This document shows, in pieces, positions 36,716 to 47,699 of a stretch of 64,000 nucleotides of DNA. The notes below the pieces were generated by a model. The model had not been told where the DNA came from, did not search any database, and saw only the letters and a list, made by a program, of their open reading frames with translations. The stretch lies in the NCBI RefSeq assembly GCF_010015445.1, contig NC_053116.1, positions 24,840,607 to 24,904,606 of the forward strand, in the 5' to 3' direction. Source of the stretch: Perca fluviatilis. Lineage: Eukaryota; Chordata; Actinopteri; Perciformes; Percidae. Position numbers and translations under genes: made by a program. Numbering within the stretch: the first letter of the stretch is position 1; each line of letters starts with the position of its first letter.

Positions 36716-37302
36716 TTTTGACCGCTTGGAAATTCCTTTGAGACAAGCTTGTGATAAATTATCCTGAATTTTAGTTTAGTTAGTGATAATGTCAGATACA
36801 TAAAAAAAGAGGTTACTGTGGTATTTGTGTATTTCAAATCATTAGTTCCAGATATTAAGTTACGGCAAATATTATTTTATTTTGCTTCCTAGATAATTGT
36901 TTCACTGTCTATTAAAATAAAATAAAAAAATCATCATTGCAAGGTAATTTTTTGCTCTAATGACTGGACAGTCGTGACGTTACACAGACACACAAGCGGT
37001 TCATCTCCGCCCAACCCCCTTTCCAAACAGATGTTGCCTAGAAGGCTTTATGAGGAGCTTATTTGAATTGTCCATCAATCAACAACAATCTTCAGTGGAA
37101 TCTGTAATTTTGCCTCCAATCCTGCCATCATCTGTCTCGCCAGTGCACTCCAAGATGAAAAGATCCCAGCATTGTATCACACCATTAGCACTGTGTAAAT
37201 ATTACATGTTTTCCCTGGATATGCTAGTTAGCATTACTTCCACCTTGTGGCTTCATTATTTTTGAAACGCTTAGCTTTGTCGATGATTGCAAGGCATGAC
37301 CT

Positions 37303-37710
37303 AGTTCTGGGACTCTCTCTCTCACTCTCTCTCTTTCTCTCTCTCTTTCACTGTCTTTACTTTCTCACTTTTTTCTTCCTTATTTGCTTTTCTTCTTTTT
37401 CTCTCTCTGCCGCTCCACCTCGTGTTCTTCTCACACTGAATCTGTCTACCTTTTTCTTTGTCATTTATTCATTGTCTTTCTCCAATTACTGTCTTAGCAT
37501 CACCTTCATCCTTTTAGTCTGTCTCTTTTCTGCCTCTCGGTCTCTCATCCTCCTCTCTCGTGTATGCATACTTTATTTCTCAATTTGTCTCCCTTCCACA
37601 ACCTATTATTATTTTTCTCTATTCTCACATCCCTCTCTCTCTATCTCTCTCTTTCTACCACTCCCCACTTCTCTATCCTTCTTCTCCATGTTTTTATTCC
37701 TCTCTCCCAG
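37303..37710. repeat. Long pyrimidine-rich tract
   Basis: About 400 bp almost all C and T, with ctctctctctc runs. Frames across it give Ser/Leu/Phe-rich artefacts. Confidence 0.85.
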
Positions 37711-37890
37711 CACCACGTGTGTCATGGAAGGAAACATCGCGAGCAGTGGTCCCTGCTGAACAATTACCATGCAAAGCAATTCAAATAGAGATGTTTGCCG
37801 AAAACAACATGTGTGTAATTACTGCTTAATGAGGCCCTTGTCTCAGGCAGAATGCCCAATTAGACTGCCGATGAGAAAGCGATGCCAGGG
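37711..37890. promoter_or_regulatory. Unique island between Y- and R-tracts
   Basis: A mixed-composition 180-bp block with accatgcaaagcaattcaaa and gtgtgtaattactgcttaat, that is octamer-like and homeodomain-like words. Could be an intronic enhancer; nothing beyond texture supports it. Confidence 0.25.
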
Positions 37891-38095
37891 ACCACTGAAG
37901 AAACAGAGGGAAGAGGGGGAAAGAAGGGTAGGGAGGGAGATGGAGAAGTAGAGGGAGGTTGTAACACGGAGAGAGGTGGGGAAGAAATAAAGGAACATAA
38001 AGGGGAGTGGAAAGAGAAAGATGGAGAGAGTGAGAGAAAGGAGTACAGGGAGAAAATGAGAGAGAGAAAGGGAACAACAGAGAAAGAGAAGAGGA
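37891..38095. repeat. Purine-rich tract
   Basis: About 200 bp almost all G and A (gagagagtgagagaaagg). Complementary in kind to the pyrimidine tract at 37303-37710. Confidence 0.85.
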
Positions 38096-38119
38096 TTTCT
38101 GCAGTAAATGTGGAGTAAT

Positions 38120-39880
38120 GGCAGAGCTGATAGCATTGAGCCGAGGATAAATTGGCATTTTAAGTGGGAGAGCGAGGCAGTGTAAAGGAGAGCTGTCGAG
38201 AGAAGAGCAGAGGGAAACAGCTTTACATTGCAATATATGGGCAGCCATGTTGAAGCACAAAATGGCTGACCTTTCCAGGCTGTCTTTGGCCTTTTTGGGG
38301 AATATTATATTACAGATGTAATTGGTGAAAATGAGCATTGTCTGATTTCATTGCTACCGTTAGAGATGAAAGAAACAGCGAAAAGGCTTTGCGTTGAAGA
38401 ATTCAGTTTGCAGAATAAGCTAAAATACAAGATCTTGCAGCTTTTTTCTGGTTAATCGCGCCGTTATTCAATGACTGTTCTCTCCTTTCACCCGAGAGAA
38501 TCTTATCCTAAAGAAGTTCTCAAAATGGCGTCATGTCACCAGTGATATCAAAGTGAATTTCAATGGAATAAAATTGCTCAGTTAGGCGAGATCAAGAGGC
38601 TTCCATGTGAGGAAGCGAAGAGTTTATTGCAGATATGTCATCAAGGTCATCACTTTGGCCCTCTCAGTGAGCTAAATTAGCGTCTGTAACTCCAGCAGTA
38701 GCGTTAAACAATTAGCCAACATTCAATTTCAATTGAAATAAACATATATTTTTTCCTGCTAAGTGTTGGGCTCTTAGATTAATCTTGTGAGGTGTGAATG
38801 AGGTTTAAATGCAGTGCTTGTCTCGGTTTCGTGTTTGCGTATTTGGTTGAATGTAAATGTAATCATTAGAATAACCAAGTGAATCCTCACAAGGGCTTTC
38901 ATGATATGCATCGTTAACCAACCATTGCCCTGAGGCAGGCACTCATTCCCCTGGCTGTTCTCCTGCAATAATGTACAGTAATTTCTCTTTCTCACCACTC
39001 TCACACTCATTTAGCTACTTCGACTTATTCCTGTCGACCAGTGTAGATATTAGATTTCACCCCCAGGAATTCTGCCCATTTCCGTCCATTAGTCTACCTA
39101 GTTATTGTTTTGAGCAGGTATGTCTCATGATCAATTTGTGTTCACTCGCATCTAGCGTGTGTTTATCTTTCAAGCCTTTGGTTGCTTTCTCCATAGGCAC
39201 AAAGCGGACCACCCCAAACGAAAAGGGCCCCCCTTATCTTCACATCTGAGGAACTTGACATGGAATGTTGTCTAGTTTGATCTTGTTGTCTCTGCTGTCT
39301 TTTCCCCAAGTCTTTTATGCTTTCATATCACAAAGAATGACCTCAGCCAACAAACAAAAAGAAGGCTTTATTCGACACGTTGGGTTTCTGTGTGTTTGTG
39401 TACATGGACGTTATAATCCAGTCCAGTCAAGGTTTGTTCCATTTGCTGCAAGCGTGCTATGACAAAGCTTGATGTCTTTGAAAGCCAAGGGCATTTCACA
39501 ATACAGCTCTTCCTAACATAGTAGCAGTTTCTCAGTCACCTTGACACCGCACAGGTTTAGTTAATGAGCCTTTTATGGGACTGTATCTAATTTTCTCTGT
39601 AACTAAAAACAGAATCTGTGTTGTTGTTTTTCTTCATTTATATCCCATTCAAAACCTTATTTCAGTGAGGAATTCATCAGGCCTTTAGCTTACCAACACT
39701 AGATATCAGAGGAAGCATGTTGCATGTAGCGCTCAACTGGTGACCTGGTGTTGTTCCCCAGCACCCTTGGGGGTCAAGGGCCATTTGTCTCATGTCAAAC
39801 TGTGTTTTGGCATCTGCCGCAAGTGATCGTTCAGTGCCTTATTAGCTCAATCCTGAAGACACAGCATGCCCTCACTGTGT
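38120..39880. other. Unique intronic sequence before exon 2
   Basis: No gene or transposon recognised. 38630-38740 and 38100-38160 look like non-repeat islands. Confidence 0.45.
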
Positions 39881-39881
39881 G

Positions 39882-39925
<44 letters not shown>
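39882..39925. repeat. (CA)n microsatellite
   Basis: 44 bp of CA, about 340 bp upstream of exon 2. Confidence 0.95.
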
Positions 39926-39927
<2 letters not shown>

Positions 39928-40263
39928 GGTCCGAAGTCTCCACACCCTTTACTACTGTATACACTCCCCGTTTCATTCACACTCTTTCCCTCTCAGACAC
40001 ACAGCAGAGCCCACAGGGAAAAGCCCATCTCGCATCACTGTGCTCATGTAGCCTAATTACCGGCCCGCTGACGAGCAGTAATTACCCACGCTGCCATGCC
40101 ACCACAAGGTTTAACCAAAGTGACAAAGTCATTAGTCTCACACTTCAGGCCACCCGTAAAGAGCATTTTCCTCTTCGCACCTTCTCTCCGGTCCCCAATT
40201 TTTTTTTTTTAAAACCTCCTCTTGCATACAATGTTTATTTCTCCTTTTTGTTTCTGTCCACAG

Positions 40264-40323
40264 TTTGATGGTGACAACATGTACATGAATGACAATAACC
40301 AAGAGTTTCGGTCACCAAACCAG
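40264..40323 (+). CDS. tox2: TOX2-like gene, internal coding exon (exon 2)
   Basis: A 60-bp, 20-codon exon, phase 0 at both ends. It follows a pyrimidine-rich acceptor (tttctgtccacag, AG at 40262-40263) and ends in CAG|gtaaga at 40324. The translation starts FDGDNMYM and ends EFRSPNQ. TOX-family proteins carry an FDG[DE]-x-x-Y motif near the N-terminus at an exon start, which fits. Reading on into the exon at 55477 keeps the frame and gives SPNQ-NYSGQ, resembling the STSQ-TYNGQ junction of mammalian TOX2 as I recall it. TOX2 is a nuclear HMG-box transcription factor; this piece lies in its acidic N-terminal region, not the DNA-binding box. The mammalian counterpart seems about two residues longer. 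The call rests on recall of the family, not an alignment; TOX, TOX3 or TOX4 paralogues fit less well. Confidence 0.8.
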
Positions 40324-41069
40324 GTAAGACAGCCCTAATTTTTTCCTATAAACCCCACAGACTAAATACATATCTGTGGAAACTGTTGTGTTATTAGCTT
40401 CGGTTTTGCAGCAGTCAGCTGCAATAAGAGTTTATAGAATTATATGTTTTGGTAAGTGTTGGAAAATAATAAATGACTATGTTTGCCAGTAAAGGAGCTC
40501 ATTAACTAAAGATGGGGTTGGCTGTAAATTGAGACTGTGGTAAAACTGGAAAATAGCTACATTTTACTGGTTAATGTGAGTGGAAAACATAAGTCATTAT
40601 TAACTGCTGTGGGTATGACATGCTACATCTTCACATTGACCTCTAGGGTAAACTATAAACAGTGTAAATCTGAAAACTTAACTTAAAATTCTCATTAGCC
40701 AAGTGTTATAAAAGATGATGGTAAAAGCAAAGACCAGTGCTAACAAACTAACAAAATGCATTATCATTTGGAACCACTGTTTTTCCCCATGCTGGGAAAT
40801 CTGTGAGGAGCTACAGTAGAAATTATCCTATAAGTTGAAGCTAAATTCACTTCAGCATACCTTTAAACTTCATTTTCAAACTTTATTATGATATAAGAAT
40901 CACTACAAATACACAAACCTGGATCGGGTAGTGAAAACATGGTTGGCCAGATTTTGTTGTTACTGTCTAGCTCTACATGGGTTAGACATGAGGGGCTGGA
41001 CATGCAGAACTGGCAGAAAAAGAGTTTTAGCCACACTAACAGCATGTCTCTAGGGTTGGCTATGCCGTT

Positions 41070-41245
41070 TTGTCAGTCTGTAGATTCTGTAGTCTAGTCT
41101 GTGTTCACAACTTTGGTCCAGACTCAAAAACTGCTAAATGGATTGCAATGAAATGTTGTACAGATGTTCATGGTCCCCAGAAGATGAAGTCTACTGACTT
41201 TGGTGGTCCCCTAACTTTTCCTGTACCACCAGCAGGTTCACATTT
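41070..41245 (+). repeat. Teleost 'tggtcccca' dispersed repeat
   Basis: Contains acaactttggtccagactca, tggattgcaatgaaatgttg, catggtccccagaagatgaa and accaccagcaggttcacatt in order. The 3' portion matches 30070-30165. A common fish repeat whose class I cannot assign with certainty. Confidence 0.7.
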
Positions 41246-41688
41246 TTGTCAGCTCAAATCCCATCAGCCTGAGCTGTACTTGTTTTTAGTGCTAATTAGC
41301 AAATCTATGGATTTGTGACTGTTTTATGGCCAGATGAACCCAGTGACAACATCAACACATGATGTGGTCTCTTGGTTGGCAGTTTACCTGGTGTATGAAA
41401 TGTATATAAAAAAGATGCAGTTTGTCAGATCAGATGATCTCTCAAGCTTTCTCTAAACATCTTCATAACAGCAATATTAAGCCTTGAATTTGGAGCATCA
41501 CTCTGCGTCGGAGCAAAAAGGCCTCCATGACCTTGACCCTCTCTTGCTAAGTAAGAAAAAACATCTAATTCCTCATAAGCCAAAGTATCCCTTAAAGATG
41601 GTTTTATCCAAAGCACTTTAACATATATCTTTAACATCAGAGGGATTAAACCATCAACGCTGACAGTGTTAGTGCAATTTCACTAATG

Positions 41689-42292
41689 CCTCTTTTCCAT
41701 TGCATGGTACAGCCCGACTCGACTCTACTCGAATGGCTGTCTTTTGGTTTTCCATTAGCTAAACTTGATAGACCTAAACCTTGTACATGGTACTTGTTTT
41801 AGTACCTACTTGGTCAGGGTTCCAAGTGAGCTGAGCCGATACTAAAGGGTGAAGTTAAAACACTGCAGACCACTGATTGGTCAGAGAGAACCGTCACTAA
41901 CGTGGCACGGGGCATCCTGCACAAACCCGCCATTTAAAAAAAAGCCAAGCTGCCATTAATAGCAACCGCAATTCTTGTATTCACTCGACTCGAATGTAGA
42001 AAAAAAAATGGCAGCCAACAAAAAATTACAATGCACAATACCTACACTACGCCGTACAATTGTGTACAGTGCAGACGCTCCTCTGTTTGGTTGCTGATGA
42101 AAGGATTCAGCGAGTGTCACGTTAAAGATGATGTCATAGGAGTTTCATGCGGCGTCACTATGGCAATCAGCTGATAATCCTGTCTACACTCAGGAGGTAA
42201 ACTATCCGCAGTGGGAAACGAAAAAAGAAAAGTACTATTAGTAAAAAAGTGAGTCAAGTCGAGCAGAGCTGCACCATACAGTGGAAACACTC
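41689..42292. mobile_element. MITE with 'catggtac...gactcgactc' ends
   Basis: About 600 bp. The left end reads cttttccattgcatggtaca followed by gcccgactcgactc; the right end read inward gives gtttccactgtatggtgcag followed by ctctgctcgacttgactc. The two match with several mismatches over about 35 bp. A well-known kind of fish MITE by its termini. The target duplication is not clear, so limits are approximate. Confidence 0.7.
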
Positions 42293-42594
42293 ACAGATAA
42301 ACCAGCACTAACATGTCACCATCCCAGGCTCATTGAAATACTTGTCCCAGTCTGGAGTGGCACAGTCCCAGTCACACAGTCAATGAGTTGGACAGGCGCT
42401 GCACTGAGTGCTCCCAGCTGGAAGATGGGAACACATGGCCGGACATATGGCAGAATTTGGAGCTCCAGGATTTGTTGATCCAGCATAGTGGCCTTCATGT
42501 TCTGACAAAACATGATGAGGTGGAGGCTCCTCGTCAATTAGCCCCTCGCCAAATACTGTCAGAGAGACACGGGACAAGGCCAGAAGGCTGAGGA

Positions 42595-42757
42595 CACACA
42601 CACACACACACACACACACATTCTCTCTCTCACACACATAAAAACACACACATACTGTGATAGGAAGTGACACATTCTCTGACACAAAGTTATTCATAAG
42701 TCATAAGCACATGCACAAGAAGACATTCTCAATTTCAGTTTGTTTCACTCAAACTGT

Positions 42758-42793
<36 letters not shown>

Positions 42794-42810
42794 ACATATG
42801 TTGATACTTC
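42595..42810. repeat. (CA)n arrays
   Basis: CA runs at 42595-42620 and 42759-42788 with smaller runs between and after. Confidence 0.9.
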
Positions 42811-43311
42811 TATAATTGTGAGGACCCACATTGGCATAATGCATTTCCTTTCCCATGACAATACATGTAACCATCACCACTACCTAACCCCAAGTTTGAG
42901 TAGCTGCATCTGAAACTTCTGCTACCACCCTAATACAATGGGTATGAATCAGTTTTGTAGTATGTGGTCCCCTATGGATGAAAAATTATGTTTGAAAAAC
43001 TCAACAGCCACTTCCCTTTCCGAAACCAATTTTCTGGTTACTCTGGATAATCTACAAGCCTTGCTCTCAACTGTTTTTACTGGAGCTACCTTCTACCAAA
43101 GAGGTTTTACTGTAATTTGTATGAACTGACCCTTTAAAATAATTTAATTATAACATTAACCCTAACACCATCTGTAAACCCTCAACCCTTTGAAGATGTG
43201 AAGACCAGCCAGAATGTCCTCATTTTCCAAAAATGTGCTTAGTCTTAGGGTGTAAAACTTAAATTGGTCTGTAAAAGATTGACGAACAAGAACATATGTA
43301 TGTGCACATAA

Positions 43312-43330
43312 ACACACACACACACAAACA

Positions 43331-43384
<54 letters not shown>

Positions 43385-43450
43385 GGCTCATAAAGCCATA
43401 CACACACACAAACATATTCTCATAAACCCTCTCACACACACACACACACC
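43312..43450. repeat. (CA)n arrays
   Basis: CA at 43312-43380 with a few interruptions, then smaller runs to 43449. Confidence 0.95.
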
Positions 43451-43628
43451 ATCATCCTATAGCCATTAGGTTGTCTTTCCTTTGATGTTGGGATTGACTG
43501 ACTATAATGAGGGGTCGAGTGGGAGCTTTAGCAGCTTATTGTCTACTTATAGCACACATCACAGACTATGAGGTCCATCGTTGTTAGCCCTGTTTCCTTG
43601 TCTGGCCTAATTATGTCACTTTGTGTTC

Positions 43629-43633
<5 letters not shown>

Positions 43634-43667
<34 letters not shown>
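43634..43667. repeat. (GT)n microsatellite
   Basis: 34-bp GT run. Confidence 0.95.
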
Positions 43668-43668
<1 letters not shown>

Positions 43669-43699
43669 CAATTGGAATAAATGTCCAGCTTTGTAGTTT

Positions 43700-44547
43700 C
43701 TCTGCTGCTGCGGTCATGTGTCAATCATCGACACCCACTCCAGGTTTGCGTTTTGTGTCAACAAATACCTTCTTAGTGGATAAGGCAATTTGGGCTTTTC
43801 AAAACATGCCAGTTGCAGTTGATGCTCTGTCAGCGCCATCAAATAGAAGCTTACACACCAGTTCTGAATAGCCCTCCAAACACAGATTTCACTGTTTAGC
43901 ATCGGATTTTTTTAATACAGTTGATTTCATTTGAAATTGGGAAGAGGTGGGATGGGCGCTTTTAAGTTAAAGGTTGTATAGTTTCAGCCCTAATGAATAT
44001 AACTGAGCACTGATCTTGATATCTCGGCATAACGTTTTCATGAGTTTGACAACATACACACTTAACCCCCGTTTATTGTTAGAGCTTGCCAAATCATTAT
44101 ATTCCAGTTGTCTTTTAAAGCATTTAAGCATATATCCTATTCATTTAGCATGTCCTCTGGGTTTGGGATCTTGACCAGAATTAATTATTTCTGTGGATTT
44201 CAATGGTACTTGGGTACAGGCCATGCATTTACAATGGTTAACCTGCCAAATGGTCTGAAGAGGTTAATTTATAAAAATCTTCAAAGCCACTACATTCAAG
44301 GAATGCTGCATTTTCTTTATGCATCATACAAAATTCATCACTCTGACTGCTCGCTGAGCATGTGAGTGAATCATTTCTTAATTGATGCCTAATTGTATGC
44401 ATTAGCTGTGCAGTGGTTTGTCATATACAGCTTGCTTTTATAGTTAAATCAGACAAATTAGAGGTTTAAATATGGAATCATTTTCTGCATCAATTTGAAA
44501 TGGTGATTACTGTCTTATGAATGTGCTGAATGCATGCCTATATTCTG

Positions 44548-44589
<42 letters not shown>

Positions 44590-46500
44590 ATATATTATTT
44601 TTGGTATGTGTTTGTCATTTTTATTAAGATTAGCTGTGTTTGTAAAAGAACAACATACTAAGATGCAAGGCAGTAGCATTTCCACTATGTCTCTGTCTAC
44701 TGTTTATTGTGTGTAAACAGCACTGCAGTAAGTATTTTTTGGTTTGGAGATACAGTACCTTCATAATGGTCTAACATATTGTGAAAGAAGGAGCCTGTAT
44801 TCCTTAATACAAGTTTCTAACACTGCGTTGAGATGCCCACCCGAGCCTTTACGTGATGTGTGCCTGTGAAAAAGGTGCATGTAGCCAGAACAGAGATTCC
44901 TTTGTTTGCATGTCTGGGGTCTTCCACAGCGTACGCACTGAGGTAGCAGTTTGACACAGCCAGGAGATTGCATTACACATAACATCTCTGGGCTTTTAAA
45001 AAGAGAAAACCACTAATCAGAAACAGCTTTAAAGGGGCCATTTACTGTATGCTTGGACACAATCTGTCCATTCAAACAAGATGTTTTCAAGGCTTTGAAT
45101 ACTCTATGGTTTCTGTTTCTGCACATGTGGAGCTTCCAGACGTTTTGATGATATTGATGTTTTCCATTTGGTTCATCTGTTGAGGTTTCAGCCTATATGC
45201 AAAAGTGTAGGCGTATTATTTTGTTGATCAGCCAGTGTTGTTTATGTCTGCCCACACACACAAACCTATTAAGTGGATAGTTTGTTGAATTAAAGATTAT
45301 TAAACGTCTCTATTATCCTGATTGACTGAGAATGTTCTTGTGAGCCACACAGAGTATGGACAGATGCTTAAAACAACATATTTTTTCACTGATTCAAATA
45401 CATGTAGGTCTGGTGTGTGCTCATTGACTGCTGAAAACAACTGAGCCAATCAGAGCTTTCTATTAAGAATAAGGACGTCAACTTTCTGTGTTGTTGTAAT
45501 TAGGCTTACAGAAATAACAACTCTTAAATCAGGGTATTCTTCCCAATACCGGAAAAATATTGCACTAACAATCGTTACTGCAGACACGTCAGTCACTAGT
45601 GAGGGCAAAGTAAACCCCCCTCCCAAACAGAAAACGGCTCACTTGAAATGATTAAAATGGCAATTCGGTCTGATTATCTGGCTATCATGCACATGCATGC
45701 CAAATAATGCTGACTGCAGTGCATATCTTTGTAGCACTAAAAGCTGCTTGAAAAGGATCACAGCCAAACCAAAATGGTTGCATCCACCCACGCCCACACA
45801 TATTCTAATTTAGTAAAAAAGGACAATTAGTGTTCTTCATTTAGATTCCTATCAGGCCTGATATGTTTGAGTGATTGTGCAGACTTGTACATCCATCTAT
45901 ATTTCTGTGTGTTTTGGCTGCCTTCTCCTCACCCTATAATCAGTCTATGTGGAAGCACACCATGTGTATATATGTGCATAGATTAGGGAAAATTAGAGAC
46001 AAAAGGGGTAGATTTAGAGAAATAGCTGGTTACGGATGAAGTTTGAAAGAGAAAACAAGCCAGTGGCAGAAAGAGGCAGAGTCGTTTTGTGCGTCTCTTG
46101 GTGTCTTGTGTTGTACTTGTTGCATTGGGTTCCTGTGCAGGAGAGGAAACTCAGCGGCCACTGGTCTTCGGAGAAGCTGCAAGTTTCAGCCTGTTTGTGC
46201 CTCTGTGTTTTCTGTTTCCAGGTGTCTTGCTGATCCGCGTGTCTCTATCGATTTGGCTGGCTGCAAGAGAACAGTGGCTGATGGTCGAGATTAGAATAGA
46301 AACCTCACTTGTTGGATACAGGCGCTCTCTTTTTCTTTCTGCTATTCTCTGTCTCTTTATTTTTGTGTATTTCTTAATTCTCACTCTCTCTCATTCTCTG
46401 TCTTTCTCCTTTCTCTGGTTTTTCACCCACATTCATCCACCACGCTCCTTTCAGCTGAAAATGTATGGCTCTCTTAACTTTATACACACAATTTATACAT
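43700..46500. other. Intronic sequence, mostly unique
   Basis: No gene recognised. Includes a TA array at 44552-44585 and a pyrimidine-rich stretch at 46325-46450. Frames at 46036-46604 overlap in several phases and show no family, so I do not call them coding. Confidence 0.5.
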
Positions 46501-46529
46501 CCCCTTCCCACTCTCAATTCACTTCAGCT

Positions 46530-46705
46530 CAGTTTAATGAAGCTTTATTGGCATTACGTTTTGATCAAAAAAGATGTTTTCAAAGCATATGTACTTATAA
46601 ATAAAGTAATGTTACTCAGCTCATTGAATTTAAAAACTACATACGTACATACATCAGAGTCACATTTATTGGTATAGTATGTGAACACAAGGAATTTGTT
46701 TTTTT
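46530..46705 (-). repeat. LINE 3' tail fragments
   Basis: Contains taatgaagctttattggcat and tcagagtcacatttattggt followed by atagtatgtgaacacaaggaattt. The second is typical, read on the minus strand, of fish CR1/L2-type LINE 3' ends. No coding part remains. Confidence 0.5.
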
Positions 46706-46995
46706 GCATTACTCTCAATATGCATAAATAGACATACAGTAACAGCTACCACATTCACACGAGGATCAGTGCTGATCAATGAATGTTACATTTGAGTATG
46801 GGAAGTGGTTGAAGTAGGTATGTTCATTTTGATCAGAAGAAAGACCTCATATCTATATCTGAGACATATGTCTATAAAGAAATATAACAAGAACAAATTA
46901 ACTTTCTACGAATAAAAAAAGGCAGACTCTTGAATTTTAGTACTTAGTAATTACAATGCATGCTGGAAAGTATTGTTGATAACTCAAAACAACTT

Positions 46996-47350
46996 AAAGG
47001 AATAGTTTAACATTTTGGGAAATGTGTGTATTCATTTTCTTGCCAAGAGTTAGACGATTTGATTGATACCACTCTAATGTCTGTATGGTAAATATGAAGC
47101 TGAATCCAGCAGGTAGTTAGTGTGGCTTAGCATAGAGACTGGAATCAGAAATATTCTGACACATAACTGCCTATGAAATCACAACTTCACAGATTAAACA
47201 AACAAGATAGAACTTGTTAATAATTCATTTAGCTTTGGGCAGAGCAAGGCTAAGAGGTTGCCCTTGTTTCCAGTCATTGTGCTAAGCTAACCTGGTTGTA
47301 GCTTCATATTTGCAGACATAAAAGTGGTATCAATTAAATCAATAATGATT
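46996..47350 (+). mobile_element. Fold-back MITE, copy 1
   Basis: Opens aaaggaatagtttaacattt then ttgggaaatg, with long imperfect inverted arms: about 47058-47133 (gattgataccactctaatgt ...) pairs with 47281-47341 (... tagcttcatatttgcagaca). A very common percomorph repeat by wording. Its far terminus is eroded. Confidence 0.75.
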
Positions 47351-47413
47351 AAATTAATTAGGAAATGTACTGTGTAGTTATGGTCATCGCATTTGGATAA
47401 AGTGAGAAATACT

Positions 47414-47661
47414 TAAAGGAGTAGTTCAATATTTTGGGAAATGTCTGCCTGTTCAATATGGTTAGTTTAGCTTAGATTACAAACTGACAAGGGGGTAACA
47501 GCTAGCCTGGCTCTTTCCTCTGCTTACCAACAACTCTGAAGCCCACTAATTAACACGTTATATCTTGTTTGTTAAAGCTAAGCTAACCAGCTGCTGGCTG
47601 TAATAATACGTGTACAGATATGAAGGTGGTAAAATAATACTTTCCCCAAATGTCTAGGTAT
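47414..47661 (+). mobile_element. Fold-back MITE, copy 2 (tandem to copy 1)
   Basis: Starts aaaggagtagttcaatattt, same family and orientation as 46996-47350. Has agctagcctggctctttcct and cactaattaacacgttatat, and ends near ccccaaatgtctaggtattt, roughly the inverse of its start. The 64-bp gap between copies is AT-rich. Confidence 0.75.
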
Positions 47662-47699
47662 TTAAAATCTGAAAAAGAAATGATAATTATTTACAAGCA

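Noticed and set aside
37247..37759. 170-codon Ser/Leu/Phe-rich frame that could look like membrane segments
   Set aside because: It is the translation of a CT-rich tract; the opposite strand is also open over much of it. Low complexity, not a gene.
46036..46604. Overlapping frames of up to 171 codons, one with a signal-peptide-like start
   Set aside because: Three phases are open at once, the 3' part is CT-rich, and no exon-like splice sites or family motifs were found.
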